Made by a program: the position numbers and the translations under genes. A DNA stretch of 13,049 nucleotides, from assembly GCA_005793025.1 (NCBI GenBank), contig SXQI01000054.1, forward strand, positions 1 through 13,049. Reading direction: 5' to 3'. This document shows positions 6,397 to 13,049 of the stretch, one piece after another. Positions within the stretch are counted from its first letter, which is position 1; every line of letters begins with the position of its first letter. The DNA is from Verrucomicrobiales bacterium (GTDB lineage: Bacteria > Verrucomicrobiota > Verrucomicrobiia > Limisphaerales > SXQI01). The notes under the pieces are model-generated. The model worked only from the letters and a program-made list of their open reading frames with translations, searched no databases and was not told the DNA's origin.

Positions 6397-7701
6397 ATGA
6401 ACATTGTCCAAATCACGCCCGGTGCCGGAGGGATGTATTGCGGCAATTGCTTTCGAGATAACGCTCTAGTGGGTGAGCTCCGCCGACTCGGACATCAAGT
6501 GACCATGGTTCCGTTGTATTTGCCCATGACCTTGGAAGATGCCGATCAAAGTCTTGGCACCCCAATTTTTTTTAGCGGCATCAATGTCTATTTGGAGCAG
6601 AAACTGCCTCTCTTTTCCAGAGCCCCGGGCTGGTTGCGTTCATTGCTAGCCTCGCCCGCATTGCTCAAATGGGCGGCTGGAAGTGCTGCCAAAACTAAGG
6701 CGAGCGATCTTGGCGATATCAGTCTCTCGATGTTGCGAGGGGAACTAGGACGTCAACGTAAGGATTTGGAGGAATTGGTGGATTGGTTGGAAAACCACGA
6801 AAAACCGGACGTCGTATTCCTGTCCAACGCCTTACTCGTCGGCTCGGCACGGCTGATCAAGCAACGGCTCAAGATTCCCGTCGTCTGCATGTTGCAAGGG
6901 GAGGATTCTTTTCTGGATGCGTTACCGGATTCGCACCGAGAACTCACTTGGAATACCTTGGCTGAGCGGGCGCAAGAGGTGGACGTTTTTGTTGCCCCAT
7001 CCCACTATTTCGCGGAGAAAATGGGGCAACGGCTTGGTTTACCAAAAAACAGAATCCATGTTGTCCACAACGGGATTGATCCCACGGCATTCGATCCCGT
7101 CCTCATTCCGCCCTCGCAGCCCACAATCGGGTTTTTTGCTCGGATGTGCCCAGAAAAAGGGTTGGAAATGTTGGTCGAAGCGTTTGTCATCGTCGCCACC
7201 CGCAACAAAGTTGCCGGAGTCCGCTTAAAAATCGGTGGAGGGTTGGGGCCGTCAGATCGAGACTTCGTGGGACGACTTCGAGGCCGATTGGAGGAGACGG
7301 GGTTGACCGATCGGGTGGAATGGCACCCGAACCTCGATAAAACGGAAAAGAAACTTTTCTTCGAAAGCCTGTCTGTATTCTCCGTTCCAGCACTCTACGG
7401 CGAGGCGTTCGGGCTCTATCTCCTAGAGGCTTGGGCTGCCGGTGTGCCGGTCGTTCAACCCCGACACGCATCGTTTCCTGAGTTGGTTGAGGCATCTCAG
7501 GCCGGGATCCTTGTTGAGCAGGGCCACGCGGAAGCTTTGGCGGACGGGCTTACCGCTTTGCTCTCCAATGAACCTCGACGGTTACAGTATTCGCAAGCCG
7601 CACGACTAGCTGCCACTACCCAGTTCCATCTCTCCCAGATGGCCGGAAACCTGTTGAAGACCCTACCGAACCTCAACTCGACAGCGTGTGAAATGGGTTA
7701 G
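6397..7701 (+). CDS. Family 4 glycosyltransferase (GT-B fold)
   Basis: The product is 434 residues. It opens with MNIVQITPGAGGMYCGNCFRDNAL, the N-terminal acceptor-domain start seen in a GT4 branch common in Planctomycetota and Verrucomicrobiota. The hinge region carries APSHYFAEKM (200-209) and HVVHNGIDPTAFDP (221-234). GFFARMCPEKGLEMLVEAF (245-263) is the donor-domain start that holds the nucleotide-sugar phosphates. The EX7E pair is E336 and E344 in GEAFGLYLLEAWAAGVPVV, so the enzyme should be retaining. No membrane segment is obvious; such enzymes usually work at the inner face of the membrane or in the cytoplasm. Sugar donor and acceptor cannot be told. It follows the flavoenzyme after 65 bases with no clear terminator, so it may belong to the same transcript and glycosylate its product, or it may be an unrelated cell-envelope gene. 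Confidence 0.92.
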   Translation: MNIVQITPGAGGMYCGNCFRDNALVGELRRLGHQVTMVPLYLPMTLEDADQSLGTPIFFSGINVYLEQKLPLFSRAPGWLRSLLASPALLKWAAGSAAKTKASDLGDISLSMLRGELGRQRKDLEELVDWLENHEKPDVVFLSNALLVGSARLIKQRLKIPVVCMLQGEDSFLDALPDSHRELTWNTLAERAQEVDVFVAPSHYFAEKMGQRLGLPKNRIHVVHNGIDPTAFDPVLIPPSQPTIGFFARMCPEKGLEMLVEAFVIVATRNKVAGVRLKIGGGLGPSDRDFVGRLRGRLEETGLTDRVEWHPNLDKTEKKLFFESLSVFSVPALYGEAFGLYLLEAWAAGVPVVQPRHASFPELVEASQAGILVEQGHAEALADGLTALLSNEPRRLQYSQAARLAATTQFHLSQMAGNLLKTLPNLNSTACEMG

Positions 7702-7741
7702 ATCTTTCCTACAACTGGCTGTTTGTGGTTGATTACTAACG

Positions 7742-8185
7742 ATGTCATTCGAATTCAAAGCGATCCGCAGAGTTGAGTTCTCTGAAACCGACATGGCGGG
7801 AATTGTTCATTTCGCCAATTTTTTCCGTTACATGGAAACTGCGGAACATGCCTTTTACCGTTCATTGGGTTTCTCAGTGATTCTCGGAAACTATTTACCA
7901 CCCCTAGGTTTTCCCAGAGTCCACGCAGAGTGTGATTACAAAGCTCCACTCCGATTCGAGGATCAACTGGAAATACATCTGATGGTCACAGCGAAACGCC
8001 CCAAAGTGCTGACTTATCTTTTCCGGTTCAATAAACTGGATGGAGACACTCGCATCGAAGTGGCCCGTGGGAGCCTGACGGTGGTGTGTGTTGCTCATTC
8101 GACAGATGGAGGAATGGCTTCCGTGAACATGCCTGCGGACATTTTTGAACGGATTCAAATCGCCCCTCCGGAGCTCCTGAAATAG
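7742..8185 (+). CDS. Hot-dog fold acyl-CoA thioesterase (4HBT/YbgC type)
   Basis: The product is 147 residues, the usual size for single-domain hot-dog thioesterases. The N-terminal stretch RRVEFSETDMAGIVHFANFFRYME carries the family motif, with D17 in the position of the catalytic aspartate of 4-hydroxybenzoyl-CoA thioesterases, followed by the AGIVHF turn and the long central helix (about 24-42). The middle strand region YKAPLRFEDQLEIHLMV is also typical. Such enzymes hydrolyse acyl-CoA or acyl-carrier thioesters; the substrate ranges from short acyl chains to hydroxybenzoyl-CoA. The gene begins 40 bases after the glycosyltransferase and has no Shine-Dalgarno sequence. A 4-hydroxybenzoyl-type substrate would fit the chorismate-lyase-like gene upstream, but the sequence alone does not show this. 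It is not next to tol-pal genes, so a ybgC role in that system is not supported here. Confidence 0.85.
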   Translation: MSFEFKAIRRVEFSETDMAGIVHFANFFRYMETAEHAFYRSLGFSVILGNYLPPLGFPRVHAECDYKAPLRFEDQLEIHLMVTAKRPKVLTYLFRFNKLDGDTRIEVARGSLTVVCVAHSTDGGMASVNMPADIFERIQIAPPELLK

Positions 8186-8354
8186 GGTTGGGGTCACCCA
8201 TAAAAACCTGAAGTTCGAGAGTAAGTTGATGAGGGGTTGGTTCGCGGTTGCGTAATCTAACTTTGACTTACGCTGCGGTTTTGGCGACCGTCACGGCTCT
8301 TGCACCCTCGCAGGTTGGAGGATATTTGGTTACGAAACATTGTTGCAAAACGAC

Positions 8355-10874
8355 ATGGGAAAAGCCCTTATCATCGCGGAGAAACCGTCTGTGGCGGCAG
8401 ATATTGCCAAAGCCTTGGGCGGATTTCAAAAACAGGAAGATCACTTTGAAAGTGATCGTTTCGTGATTTCATCCGCCGTTGGGCACCTCCTTACCATTGC
8501 CGCCCCGGAAGAGTTCGAGGTGAAACGCGGCAAGTGGACCTTCGCTCATCTCCCTGTCATCCCGACTTATTTCGACCTCCGCCCCATTGAGAAATCGGCA
8601 GATCGCTTGCGTTTGTTAACTAAGTTAATCAAGCGTCCGGACATCGACCTCCTCATCAACGCTTGCGACGCCGGCCGGGAGGGCGAACTCATTTTCCGCT
8701 ACATCGTCCAGCACACCAAATCAAAAAAGAGGATTCAGCGACTGTGGTTGCAATCGATGACTCCAGCGGCAATCCGCGACGGGTTCGATAACCTTCGTGA
8801 CGATACTTCCATGCAACCCCTTGCAGATGCAGCGACTTGCCGCAGCGAATCTGACTGGTTAGTGGGGATCAATGGAACGCGTGCGATGACGGCGTTCAAT
8901 TCCAAGAGCGGTGGGTTCCATCTGACTACGGTGGGTCGTGTCCAAACTCCGACTCTAGCCATTTTAGTAGAACGAGAGGAGCGGATTAAAAAATTTGTCT
9001 CCCGCGATTATTGGGAGATTCACGGAACATTTTCAGCAAAATCAGGAGAGTATCCCGGTCGTTGGTTCGACGAATCCTTCGTTCGCGATAAAACCTCCAA
9101 GGAACCGGATGACCAACTCAAACCTGAACGCGTTTGGACGCAAGCTCAGGCCGAAGCAATCCAGGCGAAATGCGTTGGCCGACCGGGTATTGTCACCGAG
9201 GAGAGCAAGCCGACCACCCAACTTTCTCCGCTGTTGTTTGATCTCACCAGTTTGCAACGAGAAGGGAATTCACGTTTCGGTTATCCTGCCCGGCGCACAC
9301 TGCAGATTGCTCAAGCACTTTACGAGAAACACAAAGTGTTGACCTATCCGCGAACCGATTCGCGCGCCTTGCCAGAGGATTATATTGATACGGTCAAAAA
9401 GGTGATGGAAACGTTGGGGGAAACCCAGTTCGGATCTTTTGCTGATCAGATTCTAAAACAAGGATGGGTTCGACCCAACAAACGCGTATTCAACAACGCA
9501 AAAGTCTCGGACCATTTCGCTATTACTCCAACTCAGCTTGCTCCGAAGAACCTCGATGCGGATGAGTCCAAGATTTACGATCTGGTCACACGTCGGTTTT
9601 TGGCTGTGTTCTTTCCTGCAGCCGAATTTCTTGTGACGACTCGGATTACTCGGGTTGAAAACGAACCGTTCAAGAGCGAGGGCAAGGTGATGGTCACGGC
9701 GGGTTGGATGGCCATCTACGGTAAAGAAGCTCAGTCTGATGAGACCCCGACACTCACACGAGTGGAGGCGAATGAAAAGGTGGTCACTAGCGAGGTCGAG
9801 GTCTTGGCGTTGCATACCAAACCTCCAGCAAGATTTACGGAGGCTACGTTACTCGGAGCGATGGAAGGGGCTGGGAAATTAGTCGAAGATGAGGAGTTGC
9901 GTGACGCGATGGGGGCGAAAGGATTGGGAACCCCTGCGACGAGGGCAGCGATCATTGAAGGACTGATCTATGAGCAAACCGTGCAGCGGGTGGTGCGTGA
10001 ACTTCAAGCGACCGCGAAGGGGATCACTCTCATTACATTACTGCGAGGTCTCGGCATTCCAGAACTCTGTTCCCCTGAGCTGACAGGAAACTGGGAGTTC
10101 AAACTCAAGCAAATGGAGCGCGGTGAACTCGGACGACCCGAGTTCATGCAGCAAATAGCGGAGATGACTCAAGCGATTGTTGCAAAAACCAAGCAATATG
10201 AGAGCGACACTGTGCCCGGTGACTACGCTGTGCTACAAGCCCCCTGCCCCAAGTGCAGTTCCCAACTCAAGGAGACATACAAGAAGTATCAATGCACGGC
10301 CTGTGATTTTTCGTTATATAAAATTGTGGCAAGCCGGCAAATCGACGTGAACGAAATCGAGGAATTGTTGCGCGAGAAAAAGGTCGGACCGTTGCAAGGT
10401 TTTAAGAGCAAGATGGGACGACCCTTCGCGGCTCTGGTTAAGCTCACTCCGGAAGGTAAAGTCGAGTTTGATTTCGGCCAACCGAACGGCGAAGCCGATC
10501 AGGAAGTTGATTTCACTCAAAAGGTAGCATTGGGGAATTGCCCGAAGTGTAACGGTCAGGTGTTCGAGAACGGGATGAATTACATCTGCCAAAATGCAAC
10601 GGGTGCTGAGAAGAAGTGTGATTTTCGAACGGGTAAGATTATTCTCCAACGGCAAATTGAGCCTGAACAGGTTTCAAAATTATTGGCGGATCGCAAAACA
10701 GATCTCCTTCAAAAGTTTATTTCGAAGAAAGGTCGTCCATTCGCCGCGTTTTTAGTGGTTGGTGATGGAGGCAAGGTCGGATTTGAATTCGCCCCCCGTG
10801 ACCCGGCAGCGAAACCTTCCGCCGGGAAACGCCGTGCAGGCTACAAGAAACCCGCAAGTCCCAAGGCTAAATAA
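8355..10874 (+). CDS. topB: DNA topoisomerase III (type IA), with two C-terminal zinc repeats
   Basis: The product is 839 residues from the ATG at 8355; a TTG at 8340 would add five residues and is less likely. The Toprim domain starts with IIAEKPSVA (E9 catalytic) and has NACDAGREGELIF (102-114), the DAG form known from many Firmicutes-type TopB proteins instead of DPD. VGRVQTPTLAILVEREE (193-209) is the next conserved block. The active-site tyrosine is Y331 in TYPRTDSR, close to Y328 of E. coli TopB. ATLLGAMEGAG (497-507) and GLGTPATRAAIIEGL (523-537) complete the core. After residue 625 come two related modules, each with a cysteine cluster (C631, C634, C647, C650; then C729, C732, C745, C755) and a GRPFAA segment, and a lysine-rich tail. 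The enzyme cleaves single strands through a 5'-phosphotyrosine bond and helps resolve linked DNA. It appears to be a separate unit with a 169-base gap upstream in which I see no convincing promoter. Confidence 0.95.
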   Translation: MGKALIIAEKPSVAADIAKALGGFQKQEDHFESDRFVISSAVGHLLTIAAPEEFEVKRGKWTFAHLPVIPTYFDLRPIEKSADRLRLLTKLIKRPDIDLLINACDAGREGELIFRYIVQHTKSKKRIQRLWLQSMTPAAIRDGFDNLRDDTSMQPLADAATCRSESDWLVGINGTRAMTAFNSKSGGFHLTTVGRVQTPTLAILVEREERIKKFVSRDYWEIHGTFSAKSGEYPGRWFDESFVRDKTSKEPDDQLKPERVWTQAQAEAIQAKCVGRPGIVTEESKPTTQLSPLLFDLTSLQREGNSRFGYPARRTLQIAQALYEKHKVLTYPRTDSRALPEDYIDTVKKVMETLGETQFGSFADQILKQGWVRPNKRVFNNAKVSDHFAITPTQLAPKNLDADESKIYDLVTRRFLAVFFPAAEFLVTTRITRVENEPFKSEGKVMVTAGWMAIYGKEAQSDETPTLTRVEANEKVVTSEVEVLALHTKPPARFTEATLLGAMEGAGKLVEDEELRDAMGAKGLGTPATRAAIIEGLIYEQTVQRVVRELQATAKGITLITLLRGLGIPELCSPELTGNWEFKLKQMERGELGRPEFMQQIAEMTQAIVAKTKQYESDTVPGDYAVLQAPCPKCSSQLKETYKKYQCTACDFSLYKIVASRQIDVNEIEELLREKKVGPLQGFKSKMGRPFAALVKLTPEGKVEFDFGQPNGEADQEVDFTQKVALGNCPKCNGQVFENGMNYICQNATGAEKKCDFRTGKIILQRQIEPEQVSKLLADRKTDLLQKFISKKGRPFAAFLVVGDGGKVGFEFAPRDPAAKPSAGKRRAGYKKPASPKAK

Positions 10875-10921
10875 CCCTCAAAGAATCACTCATCCCTGAC
10901 AATCTGTAGGTAAACATCTCG

Positions 10922-10950
10922 CAACCTGATTGATTCAGGGTCGGTTGTTT
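10922..10950 (+). terminator. Weak hairpin after topB
   Basis: CAACC at 10922-10926 can pair with GGTTG at 10943-10947, followed by TTT. An alternative stem CCTGA/TCAGG (10925-10929 with 10935-10939) lies inside the same stretch, so the two compete. It is 47 bases after the topB stop. The stems are short and the T run is only three bases, so termination is a guess. Confidence 0.25.
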
Positions 10951-11006
10951 ATTAGGGATTCCCAAGGTGAAGCTTTTTTGGCCTATTTTTGACGGCTCGA
11001 TTCAGA

Positions 11007-11035
11007 TTGACCCGTTCACAAGGTTAATTCAAGAT
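11007..11035 (+). promoter_or_regulatory. Possible sigma70-type promoter for typA
   Basis: TTGACC at 11007-11012 is a good -35 match. With a 17-base spacer, the -10 position is CAAGAT (11030-11035), which matches the consensus poorly. The same TTGACC hexamer with the same spacing stands before the tRNA gene at the end of the window. The start codon of typA is 30 bases further on. Confidence 0.25.
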
Positions 11036-11064
11036 GGACGGCTTATTAGTTGAAATTGGATCTT

Positions 11065-12894
11065 ATGGAGCACATTCGAAATATCGCCATCATCGCGCAC
11101 GTTGATCATGGAAAAACCACGCTGGTGGATTGCTTGCTGAAGCAATCTGGGACTTTCCGGGCCAATCAGGCCACCGAGGAGCGCATGATGGATTCGATGG
11201 ATCTCGAACGTGAAAAGGGGATCACCATCCGCGCCAAAAACGCCGCGTTTAAATACAAAAATTTCCACGTCAATATTGTTGATACCCCCGGCCACGCCGC
11301 TTTCGGCGGCGAAGTGGAGCGTATCATGAACATGATCGACGGGGTGTTGTTGGTCGTGGATGCTTCGGAAGGACCTCAAGCTCAAACTCGCTTTGTGTTA
11401 CGCAAAGCCCTTGAAGCCGGTGCCAAGCCGATCGTTGTTATCAACAAAATCGATCGCGACAACGTCGCACCCCACAAGGTGCTCGATTTAGTGTTTGAGC
11501 TTTTCGTGTCACTTCATGCGACGGATGAACAACTCGATTTCCCTGTAATCTACGCCTCCGCCAAACAAGGTTTTGCCAAGGCTGAATTAGATCATGCCAG
11601 CGGCACCATGGAGCCCTTGTTTGATGCGATCATCAAACACATCCCCCCGCCACGGGCTTTCGCAAGCGCACACTTCAAGATGCTGGTGGCTAACCTCGAT
11701 TACAACGATTACATCGGGCGTATTGCATTCGGAAAGATTTTGGGCGGAAAAGTAAAAATCGGCGACCCAGTCGTTTGCATTCATGGCAGCGGCCAGAAAT
11801 CACAGTCGAAAGTGACTAAAGTGTTCCACTTCGACGGAATGAAGCGGGTCGAAATCACAGAGGCTCACGCGGGTGACATCGTCGGTGTCAGCGGATTTGA
11901 GGATGTTTTTATCGGAGAAACCATCACCGACAGCCTCGAGGCTGAACCTTTGCCATATAAACCCATCGATCCTCCTACGATTCAGATGGAATTCGCCGTC
12001 AACGACGGACCTCTCGCAGGGTTGGACGGCAAGTTGGTTACCGCTCGCCACATTAAGGAACGACTGGTCCGGGAGACTCGGACCAACGTGTCACTCCGCA
12101 TTGCCGACACATCGGCTCCAAATATTTTTGAGGTTTCGGGTCGTGGCGAAATGCAGATCGCGATCCTCGTGGAGCAGATGCGTCGCGAAGGTCATGAGGT
12201 GCTTGTCTCGCGACCAGAAGTGCTTTATCGGAAGGATGCCGAAGGCAATTTGCTAGAGCCTTTGGAAAAACTATTCCTTGAAATCCCCAAAGATGCCATG
12301 GGCGATGTGATGCAAAACCTTGCGGGACGCAAAGGAGAAATCACCAACATGAATCATCATGGTGATGAAATCTCGATCGAGGCCATTATCCCCACTCGTG
12401 GACTCATCGGTTTCGAAACCGATTTGGTGAACCAGACTCGCGGTATGGGGGTCATCAGCCATTTGTTCTACGAATACGGCCCAGATCGCGGAGAAATCGC
12501 CGCCCGCAAGAACGGTTCGTTGGTGAGCATGGAATCAGGAGAAGCAACTTCCTACGCGCTGTGCGCCACACAGGAACGGGGTCGCCTCATGGTTGAACCC
12601 GGTGATCAAATTTATGTGGGAATGATCGTCGGTGAGAACGCGAGAGAGAACGATATTCCGGTCAACCCGTGCAAAGCCAAGCGCTTGACGAACATGCGTT
12701 CACAAGGAGATGGCAAGGGTGTCCAATTGGATCCTCCGTTAAAGTTATCGCTCGAACGGTCACTCGAATACATCGGCTCGGACGAATACGTCGAGGCGAC
12801 ACCACACCATTTACGTTTGCGTAAAAAGATTCTCGACGAAACACAACGCAAGCGTGCGTCTCAGAGCCGGGTGTTCAAAATCTTGGACGCATAA
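11065..12894 (+). CDS. typA: Ribosome-associated translational GTPase BipA/TypA
   Basis: The product is 609 residues against about 607 in E. coli. I start at the ATG at 11065, giving MEHIRNIAIIAHVDHGKTT; a TTG at 11050 would add five residues. G1 is AHVDHGKT (11-18), switch I includes DLEREKGITI (46-55), G3 is DTPGH (73-77) with catalytic H77, and G4 is NKID (127-130). Domain II follows at about 205-300 (VANLDYNDYIGRIAFGKI), then the EF-G-like domains III and V (SGRGEMQIAILVEQMRREGHEV; IPTRGLIGFETDLV). The BipA-specific C-terminal domain holds KRLTNMRSQG and ends with TPHHLRLRKKIL. BipA binds the ribosome at the EF-G site, supports 50S subunit assembly and matters at low temperature or under stress. 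One odd residue is A79 where BipA usually has D (DTPGHADF). The gene stands alone, with 190 bases before it and 118 after it to the tRNA. Confidence 0.97.
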   Translation: MEHIRNIAIIAHVDHGKTTLVDCLLKQSGTFRANQATEERMMDSMDLEREKGITIRAKNAAFKYKNFHVNIVDTPGHAAFGGEVERIMNMIDGVLLVVDASEGPQAQTRFVLRKALEAGAKPIVVINKIDRDNVAPHKVLDLVFELFVSLHATDEQLDFPVIYASAKQGFAKAELDHASGTMEPLFDAIIKHIPPPRAFASAHFKMLVANLDYNDYIGRIAFGKILGGKVKIGDPVVCIHGSGQKSQSKVTKVFHFDGMKRVEITEAHAGDIVGVSGFEDVFIGETITDSLEAEPLPYKPIDPPTIQMEFAVNDGPLAGLDGKLVTARHIKERLVRETRTNVSLRIADTSAPNIFEVSGRGEMQIAILVEQMRREGHEVLVSRPEVLYRKDAEGNLLEPLEKLFLEIPKDAMGDVMQNLAGRKGEITNMNHHGDEISIEAIIPTRGLIGFETDLVNQTRGMGVISHLFYEYGPDRGEIAARKNGSLVSMESGEATSYALCATQERGRLMVEPGDQIYVGMIVGENARENDIPVNPCKAKRLTNMRSQGDGKGVQLDPPLKLSLERSLEYIGSDEYVEATPHHLRLRKKILDETQRKRASQSRVFKILDA

Positions 12895-12926
12895 TTCGTT
12901 TGCCGCTTTTAAACGTCATTTCTTCG

Positions 12927-12969
12927 ACAGGATTTCACGAAATGTATCCAAAATTTTCGGAAATCCTGT
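12927..12969 (+). terminator. Strong hairpin between typA and tRNA-Asp, probable typA terminator
   Basis: ACAGGATTTC (12927-12936) and GAAATCCTGT (12960-12969) form a perfect 10-bp inverted repeat. After one bulged A at 12937 the stem continues with CGAAA (12938-12942) and TTTCG (12955-12959), giving 15 pairs around a 12-base loop. It lies 32 bases after the typA stop. The T-rich stretch GTTTTCTT begins six bases after the stem, at 12975, rather than directly at its foot, so it is not a textbook terminator. The 3' arm ends on the first base of the putative -35 of the tRNA promoter, so a regulatory role is an alternative. Confidence 0.5.
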
Positions 12970-12997
12970 TGACCGTTTTCTTAGCGTTGCATAAGGT
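12969..12997 (+). promoter_or_regulatory. Probable promoter of tRNA-Asp
   Basis: TTGACC (12969-12974) is a near-consensus -35. With a 17-base spacer the -10 is TAAGGT (12992-12997), a three-of-six match; CATAAG at 12990 is a second option with a 15-base spacer. Transcription would start a few bases before the tRNA 5' end at 13013, leaving a very short leader. Confidence 0.45.
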
Positions 12998-13012
12998 CTT
13001 CTCCCCAATCGC

Positions 13013-13049
13013 GGGGGTGTAGCTCAATTGGTTAGAGCGCTGCCCTGTC
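13013..13049 (+). tRNA. tRNA-Asp (anticodon GTC), cut by the window end
   Basis: The 5' acceptor strand is GGGGGTG (13013-13019), then T8 and A9. The D stem is GCTC/GAGC, closing a loop AATTGGTTA with the invariant GG. After G26 comes the 5' half of the anticodon stem, CTGCC, and the loop start C32 T33 followed by G34 T35 C36, which reads GTC for aspartate. The window ends exactly after the anticodon, so the 3' half cannot be checked. The start at 13013 follows from counting seven acceptor bases back from T8. Confidence 0.93.

Noticed and set aside
7187..7495. Reverse-strand open frame of 102 codons inside the glycosyltransferase gene
   Set aside because: Rich in arginine and proline, as expected for an antisense shadow of coding sequence; no start context and no domain.
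8248..8466. Possible 72-residue gene beginning with TTG in the gap before topB
   Set aside because: The start looks faintly like a signal peptide, but two thirds of the frame overlap topB out of frame and the end is low-complexity basic sequence.

Overview
The window looks like chromosome of a bacterium of the Planctomycetota-Verrucomicrobiota-Chlamydiota group, most likely Verrucomicrobiota. This is an inference from gene style, not from a marker phylogeny. The clues are a ThuA-type C-terminus and a secreted PQQ-type propeller opening with DWPMFRG, both typical of that group; a GT4 with the GGMYCGNCFRDNALV opening; almost no Shine-Dalgarno sequences; and about 50% GC. All genes lie on the + strand. 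There are no mobile elements, CRISPR arrays or broken genes.

Layout. Bases 1-366 are the end of a ThuA-like protein. Bases 449-1864 encode cysteinyl-tRNA synthetase (cysS). A 145-base gap then leads into a tight four-gene run (2010-6331): an exported eight-bladed propeller, a HemN-like radical SAM protein, a UbiC/chorismate-lyase-like protein that overlaps it by 8 bases, and a flavin-dependent halogenase-type oxidoreductase 4 bases further on. A GT4 glycosyltransferase (6397-7701) and a hot-dog thioesterase (7742-8185) follow with gaps of 65 and 40 bases. Three housekeeping items close the window: a type IA topoisomerase (topB-like, 8355-10874), the ribosome-associated GTPase BipA/TypA (11065-12894), and a tRNA-Asp(GTC) cut by the window end (13013 on).

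The part most worth attention is 3144-6331. A radical SAM enzyme of the HemN family, a chorismate-lyase-like enzyme and a halogenase-like flavoenzyme sit in one apparent transcript, with no other heme or ubiquinone genes nearby. The glycosyltransferase and thioesterase downstream could belong to the same set. Together they suggest a small, possibly undescribed pathway that makes and tailors a hydroxybenzoate-type compound. Substrate and product cannot be read from the sequence.

A second structural point is a 15-bp stem (one bulged base) between bipA and the tRNA gene. Its 3' arm runs into a good -35 hexamer for the tRNA.
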